The notes under the pieces were generated by a model. That model was not told where the DNA came from, made no database searches, and saw only the letters and a program-made list of their open reading frames with translations. Both the position numbers and the translations under genes were made by a program. Below, piece by piece: positions 1 through 5,618 of a DNA stretch of 5,618 bases (positions within the stretch are counted from its first letter, which is position 1; the number at the start of each line of letters is the position of its first letter). This stretch comes from Planctomycetaceae bacterium (GTDB lineage: Bacteria > Planctomycetota > Planctomycetia > Pirellulales > Thermoguttaceae). The stretch is from NCBI GenBank assembly GCA_009783865.1, contig WRCR01000285.1, positions 1 through 5,618 on the forward strand. The letters run 5' to 3'.

Positions 1-757
1 CCTTTGCGTTAGCAACGCCTGGGACTCCCGGTGAACCTGCTGCTATAGCAGCCCAGTTGATGTCGTTAAAGGCATCTGTGTTATGATCGATTCCCTTGCC
101 GCCGAGTTCGCCGAGCAATGCCCAGGTTACTATCTGTGTAACGGGTCGGAGGTCGTCCAAGTTACCATAATTGTCTTCGATGTAATTGTAGGCAGAAAGG
201 AAGTGACCAATATCTACACCGTTAGCAACGTAGTATGCTAAGTAATCAGAAAAACTGCCGGCGACATAATAGTTTGCGTGCCCCTCTGCGAAATTGGTGG
301 AACCAGCGTTCGCACAGAAAGATGCAAAGCGTTCTCCCGTGACCGCGTTATCAACATGGATCGGGAAAATGTCGCCGCTGTTGTTGAGCCCGCCATAACC
401 CAGCGTATAACCGCTTCCGTGACCATTGACAATCGTGTAGTACGCGTCATAGTCAAAGGTAGTTTCACCGAATACGCCGTCTTTATCAACGTAGAAGTAT
501 TTCGGTCCGACATTCTCGAAAATGTCCGCCGCCAAACCGGTCAACACTTCTTCGACTTTGTACCAACCAGCAGGAACATCGTCGAAAAGGATCTGACCGC
601 TGGGCTCGACGGGACCACTTTGAAACGTTTCGCCGGTGTCAACCGAGGTGGCAACAAACGAAATGCCAGCGAGAATCTCCATAACTTCATCGAAATCGTA
701 ACCTTTGTCAAAAGCCCATTCTGCAATGAACACGCCATCGACCGTTTTGGTCAAGGA
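1..757 (-). repeat. Module 2 of the tandem adhesin repeat (residues 587-838, incomplete at the window edge)
   Basis: This is the second copy of the module. It opens with SLTKTVDGVF and has candidate isopeptide residues K590, E655/E656 (WYKVEE) and N697 (YYTIVN). It continues with SFCANAG (C734) and TQIVTWALLGE (Q794), which is close to the TQxAIW signature of thioester domains. The linker HVxNxxTGExxxSFCA is shared with module 1. The coding DNA still contains a 20-base identical stretch in both copies (735-754 and 1719-1738) and a shared stretch around PAGWY (561-575 and 1527-1541), so the duplication is recognisable at the nucleotide level. The end of the domain lies off the window. Confidence 0.7.
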
Positions 758-2515
758 GAGCGTACCTTTTTCTCCGCCCGGGTTCTTCGGTGTGTTATTG
801 AACGTTGGTGCGTACACCGGAACAAGTTGCGGCTGGGGATCATTCCAACCGATTTCTTCGTTCTTTGCCAAGTACACCACATCGATAATGTTGTTGCCAA
901 CTGTTGCGGTTGCAAAGTTTGCCAAGACATCAGCAACGGCTGAATTGATCGCGCTGGCGATAACACGGTCAGACCCAACATTATCAACTAAAGCAGGACT
1001 TCCATCGCCAAGCAACGCCCCCAGACACAACTGGGCAATCAATTTGGTGCCATATCTCTCTCCGTTTGGAGTATTCCATTGAGCGAAATGGGGGTCGTCT
1101 GATCCATAAAATTTGAAACCCTCGCAATCGCCGGGCTTCGGCCACTGGTCAATGCTGCCATAATTGTCATAGATGTAGTTGAGCATCTTGATGACTTCGT
1201 CTTTGTTCTCAAATTTCTGCTCCTTCATTTCTTCAGCACCGGTGCCATGCAGGACATCAGCGGCAGCACAGAAGGATGAAATTTGCTCACCAGTTGCTAC
1301 ATTTCTAACATGGAAATCATAGACAGGGTGCCCTCCGATAGTCATCGCAGGAGTCAACCACATCTTGTCGCCAGGCTCGTTAGCCATTACGTACACGCCT
1401 TGGTAGTCGAAATTACCACCGCCGACAATTTTGCCGCTTGCACCGATTTCGACGTACAGAGGATCATTGACTTCTTCGAAAATTTCCTCGGCGTAACTGC
1501 CGGGAACATACTCTTCGACAATGGCGTACCAACCAGCAGGAAATTCATTGGGAACGAAAGTGATCACGCCATTTAAGTCAAGTTCGCCAACGGCAAACGG
1601 CGCATCCCTATCGAAGTCCGCTCCTTCTCCGTCAACGGCGTAAGCCTTGAATGAAATACTTGCGAGAATTTCAAAAACATCGACATCATTATCAACAGCC
1701 CATTCCGCGAAGAACTGTCCATCGACCGTTTTGGTCAATGAGGGCGCGCCGAGCAGTTTGCCATCATCATCCCCTTTCGGCGGGTGTTGAAACTGGACGT
1801 TCTTGCCGTCGGGAATACCGCTGTTGTTGCTGTAGGAGACCCAAAGTGTGCTTCCGCAGTTCGGACAGACCGGCAAGCCCATACTCACGCCGGTTTTAAC
1901 GTCGAAAATGTCATCCAAGTCCCACTTTGTGGTTCCCGGAACCGATGACAGATACAAGTACACCGAATTGTTGACGTTCTTAACTTCGCCCCATGGTGCT
2001 GGCAGAGAAGGCCAAACTCTTCCTTTGCCGCCGCCCTGTGACACGAAGTATCCATCCTCGCCAAATTTGCCGTCCGCGTTGCAGTGGAAACCGGCACCCT
2101 TTAAACTGGCAAGCGGTGTTGTTGCGTTAACTTTGCTTTCTACTACTGGTTCATCCGGGTTGGCAAGAGCGTTGAATGCGACTGCGGCAACGGGGGCAGG
2201 TGTGGCAAACACATCGACTATCTCGGCACCTTCGTCTCCCTGAGGAACTTCGGGGGCTTTCCCAACGTATGCAACCTTGTCAACTTTGTTGCCTTTGATG
2301 GCAACCGAAACATCGTGGTCTCCGATTCTGTAAATCGCAGCAGCGTTGTTTGCCCAAGCCTGATTTGTAAGTGTGACACCATCTGCTGTAACAGAAAGAC
2401 TTGCTTTTGCGCCGTTACCGTCCAATTTGGCGGAAACATTAACCGCATACGCGGCAACGGACATAGCGAGCATAAACGCGACGAGCGTAAATGCCGAAAA
2501 GATTTTTTTGCTCAT
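1..2515 (-). CDS. Large secreted adhesin-like protein with tandem SpaA-like and TQXA/thioester-like domains (C-terminus off the window)
   Basis: A single frame is open from the ATG at 2515 to the window edge, giving 838 visible residues. The start is set by AGGAG five bases upstream and by a clear signal peptide (MSKKIF, hydrophobic core about residues 5-22, likely cleavage after AYA at 24). Residues 25-85 look like a small beta domain, 86-140 is an Ala/Pro-rich linker, and about 141-255 is a region with C145 and C217-PN-C220. Two tandem modules follow (259-586 and 587-838+). Each starts with SLTKTVDG, continues through a prealbumin-like domain with PAGWY-x-(I/V)-VEE, and ends in a domain with SFCA (C416, C734) and a later Q (Q495, Q794) before ALLG. 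SpaA/Cna_B and TQXA domains are known from Gram-positive adhesins and pilins, where they form isopeptide and Cys-Gln thioester bonds. The adhesin role is inferred from this architecture. No sortase, PEP-CTERM or other anchor can be seen because the C-terminus is missing. It is transcribed divergently from the lyase gene. Confidence 0.82.
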   Translation of the reverse strand, partial: MSKKIFSAFTLVAFMLAMSVAAYAVNVSAKLDGNGAKASLSVTADGVTLTNQAWANNAAAIYRIGDHDVSVAIKGNKVDKVAYVGKAPEVPQGDEGAEIVDVFATPAPVAAVAFNALANPDEPVVESKVNATTPLASLKGAGFHCNADGKFGEDGYFVSQGGGKGRVWPSLPAPWGEVKNVNNSVYLYLSSVPGTTKWDLDDIFDVKTGVSMGLPVCPNCGSTLWVSYSNNSGIPDGKNVQFQHPPKGDDDGKLLGAPSLTKTVDGQFFAEWAVDNDVDVFEILASISFKAYAVDGEGADFDRDAPFAVGELDLNGVITFVPNEFPAGWYAIVEEYVPGSYAEEIFEEVNDPLYVEIGASGKIVGGGNFDYQGVYVMANEPGDKMWLTPAMTIGGHPVYDFHVRNVATGEQISSFCAAADVLHGTGAEEMKEQKFENKDEVIKMLNYIYDNYGSIDQWPKPGDCEGFKFYGSDDPHFAQWNTPNGERYGTKLIAQLCLGALLGDGSPALVDNVGSDRVIASAINSAVADVLANFATATVGNNIIDVVYLAKNEEIGWNDPQPQLVPVYAPTFNNTPKNPGGEKGTLSLTKTVDGVFIAEWAFDKGYDFDEVMEILAGISFVATSVDTGETFQSGPVEPSGQILFDDVPAGWYKVEEVLTGLAADIFENVGPKYFYVDKDGVFGETTFDYDAYYTIVNGHGSGYTLGYGGLNNSGDIFPIHVDNAVTGERFASFCANAGSTNFAEGHANYYVAGSFSDYLAYYVANGVDIGHFLSAYNYIEDNYGNLDDLRPVTQIVTWALLGELGGKGIDHNTDAFNDINWAAIAAGSPGVPGVANAK
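758..1741 (-). repeat. Module 1 of the tandem adhesin repeat (SpaA-like domain plus TQXA-like domain, residues 259-586)
   Basis: This is the first copy of a module of about 330 residues. The prealbumin-like domain spans about residues 259-382, with candidate isopeptide residues K262 (LTKTVDG), E334/E335 (WYAIVEE) and N379 (VYVMAN). The thioester-like domain has SFCAAA with C416 and, 79 residues later, IAQLCLGALLGD with Q495. Compared with module 2 it carries extra sequence between Cys and Gln, including a further cysteine at 464. C497, just after Q495, also has no counterpart in module 2. The domain calls rest on my alignment of the two copies by eye and on resemblance to SpaA/TQXA families. 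Confidence 0.7.
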
Positions 2516-2520
2516 TTTGA

Positions 2521-2525
2521 CTCCT
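2521..2525 (-). promoter_or_regulatory. Ribosome binding site of the adhesin gene
   Basis: AGGAG on the minus strand lies five bases before the ATG at 2515. It is a strong Shine-Dalgarno match and fixes this start, which also gives a complete signal peptide. Confidence 0.85.
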
Positions 2526-2584
2526 ATGGGTTTTGAGCGTTGAAAGGAAATTGTTTGTAAACTGTTTGCCTCTTTTACATTGCT

Positions 2585-2650
2585 GTTGGGGTTCAGTATT
2601 TTCAGCCAACTTTTACTCTGAAGTTGCGGTTCTCCATTTTCAGCCGCACT
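2585..2650 (-). other. Two tandem related hairpins in the adhesin leader
   Basis: Two 18-base units with 15 identities lie exactly 38 bases apart (2590-2607 and 2628-2645 on the plus strand; minus-strand core GGCTGAAAAT...GAACC). Each is framed by complementary arms. The first pair is GTTGG/CCAAC (2585-2589 with 2606-2610). The second is GCGG/CCGC (2626-2629 with 2644-2647), extended by AGT/ACT across one bulged base. The stems differ between copies but stay paired while the loop core is conserved, as expected for a structured RNA element. They lie 70-135 bases upstream of the adhesin start, inside the leader predicted from the sigma-54 promoter. I do not recognise a known riboswitch class. 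A DNA operator with two sites is the alternative. Confidence 0.45.
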
Positions 2651-2864
2651 GTTAACGTACAGCGTGGTCAAACGGTTCGTTGTTATAAGGCGAACATCCT
2701 TCCTTCCTGTTTTGTCTTGAATCAACTAAACCGAAAGGTACCCGTCACAAATGGCGGTGCCAACGTGAAAACCTGCCGAAATTGTGGTGTTAAATTTGGC
2801 ACAGATTCGATATCAGACGGACGAATAATTTCTTATATCCGCCGCCGACATTCTATAAATGTAG

Positions 2865-2880
2865 TGCAAGTGCTGTGCCA
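2865..2880 (-). promoter_or_regulatory. Sigma-54 (-24/-12) type promoter for the adhesin gene
   Basis: The minus strand reads TTGGCACAGCACTTGCA from 2881 to 2865. It has the invariant GG and GC dinucleotides separated by ten bases and matches the sigma-54 consensus TGGCAC-N5-TTGCW. Transcription would start near 2854 and give a leader of about 340 nt before the ATG at 2515. Just upstream (about 2881-2960) is a strongly A/T-rich stretch with long T runs, of the kind that bends DNA between an enhancer and such a promoter. Sigma-54 promoters need an enhancer-binding ATPase activator; none is encoded in the window. Confidence 0.6.
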
Positions 2881-2993
2881 AAATAAAATTTTTTCAGATT
2901 TTTTTTCAAATGCTTAAAATTAAGGGGTATAGTTATATCGTTTTTACATTTTAATTAAATAATTATTTCACGGTATACTAAAGTGTGTAGAAA

Positions 2994-3021
2994 TGACGTG
3001 CAATTTTGCAAAATGTGACGT
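2994..3021 (+). promoter_or_regulatory. Candidate activator site: TGACGT direct repeats flanking a palindrome
   Basis: TGACGT occurs at 2994-2999 and again at 3016-3021 in the same orientation, 22 bp apart (about two helical turns). A 12-base perfect palindrome ATTTTGCAAAAT (3003-3014) lies between them. The site sits 30 bases upstream of the -35 box of the lyase promoter, a typical place for an activator. Direct repeats about two turns apart fit AraC-family regulators, which often control pectin and rhamnose genes, but the match is only six bases and no regulator is visible. Confidence 0.3.
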
Positions 3022-3051
3022 AAAATGATACATAAATTTTTGGGTACCGTG

Positions 3052-3080
3052 TTGACTTTTCATTTGCGCAGGATTAAAAT
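3052..3080 (+). promoter_or_regulatory. Sigma-70-type promoter of the lyase gene
   Basis: TTGACT (3052-3057) and TAAAAT (3075-3080) are separated by exactly 17 bases. Each hexamer differs from consensus by one base. Transcription would begin near 3087 and leave a short leader of about 38 nt before the ATG at 3125. The -10 box coincides with the centre of the palindrome at 3066-3087. Confidence 0.55.
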
Positions 3081-3087
3081 CCTGCGC
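3066..3087. repeat. Perfect palindrome covering the lyase -10 box
   Basis: The arms GCGCAGGATT (3066-3075) and AATCCTGCGC (3078-3087) are exact reverse complements, with only two A's between them. The element could be an operator for a repressor that blocks the promoter, or a short dispersed palindrome of the REP type that landed here. It is too far from any upstream plus-strand gene to be a terminator for one, and it lacks a following T run. Confidence 0.6.
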
Positions 3088-3115
3088 TAATGTCGTGTTC
3101 GCCGCTTTTTCAATC

Positions 3116-3120
3116 GAGGA
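3116..3120 (+). promoter_or_regulatory. Ribosome binding site of the lyase gene
   Basis: GAGGA lies four bases before the ATG at 3125. It supports this start over the in-frame GTG at 3095, which has no such site and would put ten polar residues ahead of the signal peptide. Confidence 0.7.
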
Positions 3121-3124
3121 TTCA

Positions 3125-4564
3125 ATGAAACCGCTGAAAATTACTGTCGTTGTCTTGTTATTTCTTGTCGCTGCGGCGGCATTCGCCGAAGATAAACCGG
3201 TATATGATTTGAAACCCGGTACCATGTGGACACGGGAAAAAGACACCGGCTCTATGACCGTCGAAGACGGTGCCGCCTATATCACGCACACCGGCTCAAA
3301 GGACTTTGCCGTTAATCTTCACGAAAACATCAGCGTTGCTCCCGGCGATTCGTTCCGCATTTCCTGCAAGTTTCAGAGCGAAGGAACCGGTACCGCCAGT
3401 TTCTCCATTGGAATGTTTGATTCGAATAAAAAAATTATCACATGGTCGCAAGGCAGCGTCGGCATCAAAGGCGAAACTAAAGAGAAAAAACTGGAACAGG
3501 AATTTGCGATTCCCTTCGGCGGTGCTTTCATTTTGCCCCGCATCATGGGCGGCGGAGACATCAAAGTAAAGGTATGGGATTTCAAACTCGAAAAGTTGGA
3601 CGCTATCGCACTCTTGCAGCCGGAAAAGGAATTGCCGCCTGCCGGTGAATCCTTTGAACTTGTACCGGCAACAGATACTCCTTTCGGCAAAGCCCTTCAA
3701 TTCAAGGGTCTCAAGGAATTCGTCAATCAGCGCGGAAGAATTCCATGGTCGAAAGTTGACGAAGGACTGCGCTACAAAGACAAAGCAACTTGGAAGATTG
3801 CCGCTTCAGACGGTCTTTATTTCCGGTTAATGCCGCTGGAACCCTTCAAGTGCAGCGCAGGCGGAAAAGTATTCGTCTCCGTCAGAATGTATGTTGAACG
3901 CGGCAGACATTCTCTTGCGGTCTATCCTTGGAAAGGCGGCATGCTCGGCAGCGAACCGATTGCAAGGGGAACCTTCACACCGGCAGAAGGCGAAGAAACC
4001 GGCGCGTGGTGCTGTATCCACAGTTACGTCACTGTTCCCGAAGATATTGATGGCTTAATGCCGGTCATTTTCTCCGATACCGGCGGTGTCTACAATATCA
4101 CTGAATGGAAAATTGCCGTGCCGTCTGCCGAAGAACTTTCACCGAAAGCAAAAAAAGTTGACGGCTATTTCAAAGAACGCAAAGACGAAGTGTTCGACCG
4201 CGGCTTGACCGCTATCAAGACCGGCAATGACGTTTATCTTTCGTGGCGGCTCTTGAAAACCGATAAAGACGATACCGCTTTCGATGTCTACCGTGCCGAT
4301 GTTGTTGATTACAATTCCGGCAAAGCATTGAAACAGATGAGAAAGGTGAATCAAAGTCCGATTAAACAAACGACCGACTTTATTGACAGAAATGTTCCCG
4401 ACGGTGATTTCAGATGGATGGTATATCCCGTTCCGCTGGAACCGACAACCTCGAAGCAGACCATGATGCAGTCGCCGCCGACAGCCGCAATGGATAAACC
4501 CTACCGCTCTTTCAAATTGAAAGACGGCGTTAATCCGTTGCGAGCATTGCGTTTGTTGATTTAG
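3125..4564 (+). CDS. Secreted rhamnogalacturonan lyase (PL11-like), N-terminal part, frameshifted
   Basis: This frame encodes 479 residues. It starts with a signal peptide (MKPLKI, hydrophobic core about 6-20, likely cleavage after AFA at 21), so the enzyme is exported. Residues about 25-157 and 165-340 look like two beta-sandwich (carbohydrate-binding-like) domains that most PL11 enzymes lack. Residues about 342-460 match the small Fn3-like domain at the start of family PL11 lyases, with DVYLSWRLLKTD, a VYRAD segment and NQSPI...TTDFID. After YRSFKLKDGVNPL the frame falls out of homology and stops at TAG 4562-4564. The expected continuation, the propeller with its DLDGDG loops, lies directly downstream one frame over. 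PL11 enzymes cleave the rhamnose-galacturonate backbone of rhamnogalacturonan-I by beta-elimination. As written, this product would have no catalytic propeller. The two N-terminal sandwiches are recognised by pattern only. Confidence 0.75.
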   Translation: MKPLKITVVVLLFLVAAAAFAEDKPVYDLKPGTMWTREKDTGSMTVEDGAAYITHTGSKDFAVNLHENISVAPGDSFRISCKFQSEGTGTASFSIGMFDSNKKIITWSQGSVGIKGETKEKKLEQEFAIPFGGAFILPRIMGGGDIKVKVWDFKLEKLDAIALLQPEKELPPAGESFELVPATDTPFGKALQFKGLKEFVNQRGRIPWSKVDEGLRYKDKATWKIAASDGLYFRLMPLEPFKCSAGGKVFVSVRMYVERGRHSLAVYPWKGGMLGSEPIARGTFTPAEGEETGAWCCIHSYVTVPEDIDGLMPVIFSDTGGVYNITEWKIAVPSAEELSPKAKKVDGYFKERKDEVFDRGLTAIKTGNDVYLSWRLLKTDKDDTAFDVYRADVVDYNSGKALKQMRKVNQSPIKQTTDFIDRNVPDGDFRWMVYPVPLEPTTSKQTMMQSPPTAAMDKPYRSFKLKDGVNPLRALRLLI

Positions 4565-5618
4565 ACGGAGACGGCATACAGGACTTCGTTATCAAAACGC
4601 CCAACGAAAATATCGACCCTTGGTATTTGTATTGGAGTAAAAGTCCTAACACATATAAATTGCAGGGTTATAAGTCGGACGGGACTTTCCTTTGGGAATA
4701 CGACATGGGCTGGGGCATTGAACGGGGTATGTGGTATGCGCCGTACATTGTCGCCGATTTAGACGGCGACGGCTGCGCCGAAATTATCGTGAAAAGTGTT
4801 CCCGGCGACCCCCGCAACAGTTTCGGACGGGTATATGACGGCGAAGAGTATCTATCGATTCTCGACGGCAAGACCGGCAAAGAACGGACGCGGATTGCGT
4901 GGCCCGAAAGAGACGGTATCGCATACAATTATGCGAGCCGCAATCAACTTTGTCTTGCGTATTTGGACGGTAAAACGCCCTGTATTATTGCGCTGCGGGG
5001 AACATATACCCGAATGACTGCCGTTGCGTACCAATTCAAGAGCAATCCTGATACGCTTGAAGAACTCTGGCGGTGGGACAACCGCTGGGATAGAGGAAGA
5101 TACGGACAAGGGGCGCACACGACTCACGCCGTTGACATAGACGGAGACGGACGCGACGAAGTGATACTCGGTTCGATTGCGCTGGACGATGACGGTTCGA
5201 TTCTTTGGGAGCAGAAACTCGGACATCCTGACCACATGTATGTCGGCGACATTGACCCGTCGTTGGACGGCATGGAAGTATATTTCGGCATTGAAACCGG
5301 CACCGCAAAGAACGGAATGTGTCTTGTCGAAGGCAAAACCGGTAAATTGCTTTGGGGACATGACAAACGGACTTATCACGTTCATTCAACCGGTATGGTT
5401 TCGGACATCGACCCGAATGAACCCGGCTTGGAAGTTTGGTCCGGCGAAGAGAATTTTCCTGAAGAACGTTATCTCCGCAACTGCAAGGGCAAGATTCTGG
5501 AAAAGCCGGCGGGTTTTCCGGTTAGAGACCTTGCGCCGAAGAGTGTTTGGTGGAACGAGACCTTGCAGCGGTCTTTGATTATAAACGGCAAGCCGGTTGC
5601 GTATCCTTCATTTGAGCC
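4534..5618 (+). pseudogene. Rhamnogalacturonan lyase (PL11-like), catalytic propeller part, separated by a frameshift (3' end off the window)
   Basis: This frame is open from after TAA 4531-4533 to the window end. It reads ASIAFVDLDGDGIQDFVIK, then YKSDGTFLWEYDMGWGIERG, VADLDGDGCAEIIVKS, GQGAHTTHAVDIDGDGRDE, LGHPDHMYVGDIDP and MVSDIDPNEPGLEVWSGE. These are blade and calcium-loop motifs of PL11 lyases such as Bacillus YesW, in the same order and spacing. It directly continues the 3125-4564 frame, so the two are one gene broken by a one-base shift. There is no start with a ribosome binding site near 4534; the first in-frame ATG (4705) falls inside a propeller blade, so separate translation is unlikely to give an active enzyme. 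A base error in the sequence is possible, because every other part looks intact. Confidence 0.75.

Larger units (their letters stand above)
2516..3124. other. Divergent intergenic regulatory region
   Basis: This stretch between the two divergent start codons contains no gene that I can support. Frames across it are short and lack start signals or recognisable products. It holds the tandem hairpins and sigma-54-type promoter facing left and the sigma-70-type promoter, palindrome and TGACGT repeats facing right. An A/T-rich core (about 2880-2970) separates the two sides. I saw no tRNA, rRNA, CRISPR or transposon end. Confidence 0.7.

Noticed and set aside
278..943. Plus-strand open frame of 221 residues
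   Set aside because: It lies antisense to the adhesin frame, which has a signal peptide, ribosome binding site and internal domain repeats. The 221-residue translation has no recognisable motif and shows the composition of a shadow frame.
2683..2697. Minus-strand ATG followed by a four-codon frame (MFAL) after a GA-rich AGGAAGG stretch
   Set aside because: It could be a leader peptide in the adhesin transcript, but such a short frame gives no statistical support.
2741..2757. Second TGGCAC element on the minus strand
   Set aside because: The GC at -12 is missing at the required ten-base distance, so it does not meet the sigma-54 pattern.
2881..2912. T-rich runs as a rho-independent terminator
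   Set aside because: There is no G/C-rich stem before the T runs and no gene ends nearby on either strand.
2624..2917. Plus-strand frame of 97 residues in the intergenic region
   Set aside because: It runs through the hairpins and the sigma-54-type promoter, has no convincing start signal, and ends in an A/T-rich tract. Nothing in the translation is recognisable.
2943..2979. TTTACA and TATACT as a further plus-strand promoter
   Set aside because: The hexamers are 25 bases apart, too far for a sigma-70 promoter, and the A/T-rich sequence yields such matches easily.
3090..3128. Twelve-codon frame whose TGA overlaps the lyase ATG
   Set aside because: The ATGA overlap would allow translational coupling, but its own ATG lies about three bases from the predicted transcript start and has no ribosome binding site. 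It is probably chance.
4852..5385. Minus-strand open frame of 177 residues
   Set aside because: It is antisense to the PL11 propeller, whose motifs are clear, and it has no ribosome binding site or recognisable domain.

Overview
The window holds two divergently transcribed genes for exported proteins, separated by an intergenic region of about 610 bases. Both run off the window. The composition, gut-type CAZyme and signal-peptide style suggest an anaerobic polysaccharide-degrading bacterium from a gut, rumen or similar setting. The lyase looks like proteins I associate with Lentisphaerota/Victivallales and related PVC bacteria. The surface protein looks more like those of Bacillota. I cannot settle the phylum from this sequence.

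Left part (1-2515, minus strand): one continuous reading frame, open at the left edge, encodes at least 838 residues of a secreted or surface protein. It has a signal peptide, an N-terminal region with a CPNCG motif, and two tandem copies of a two-domain module. Each module has a prealbumin-like (SpaA/Cna_B-type) domain with a candidate Lys/Glu/Asn isopeptide triad. This is followed by a domain with an SFCA cysteine and a downstream Gln motif (AQ or TQ before ...ALLG), resembling the TQXA/thioester domains of Gram-positive adhesins. It is probably a repetitive, internally cross-linked adhesin. The C-terminus and any cell-surface anchor are outside the window.

Middle (2516-3124): a regulatory region. 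On the minus strand there is a near-consensus sigma-54 (-24/-12) promoter and a leader of about 340 nt containing two tandem, similar hairpins with different but paired stems. On the plus strand there is a good sigma-70-like promoter (TTGACT-17-TAAAAT) whose -10 box lies at the centre of a near-perfect palindrome. A pair of TGACGT direct repeats 22 bp apart lies upstream of it.

Right part (3125-5618, plus strand): a secreted rhamnogalacturonan lyase of polysaccharide lyase family 11 type. It has two predicted beta-sandwich domains ahead of the usual Fn3-like domain and the beta-propeller with DxDGDG calcium loops. The frame is broken between 4534 and 4561, where one base appears to be missing, so the gene is either a recent pseudogene or carries a sequence error. 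Its 3' end is off the window.

Taken together, the window pairs a putative covalent-type adhesin with a pectin (rhamnogalacturonan-I) degrading enzyme. Joint action at a plant or mucus surface is plausible, but it is inference only.
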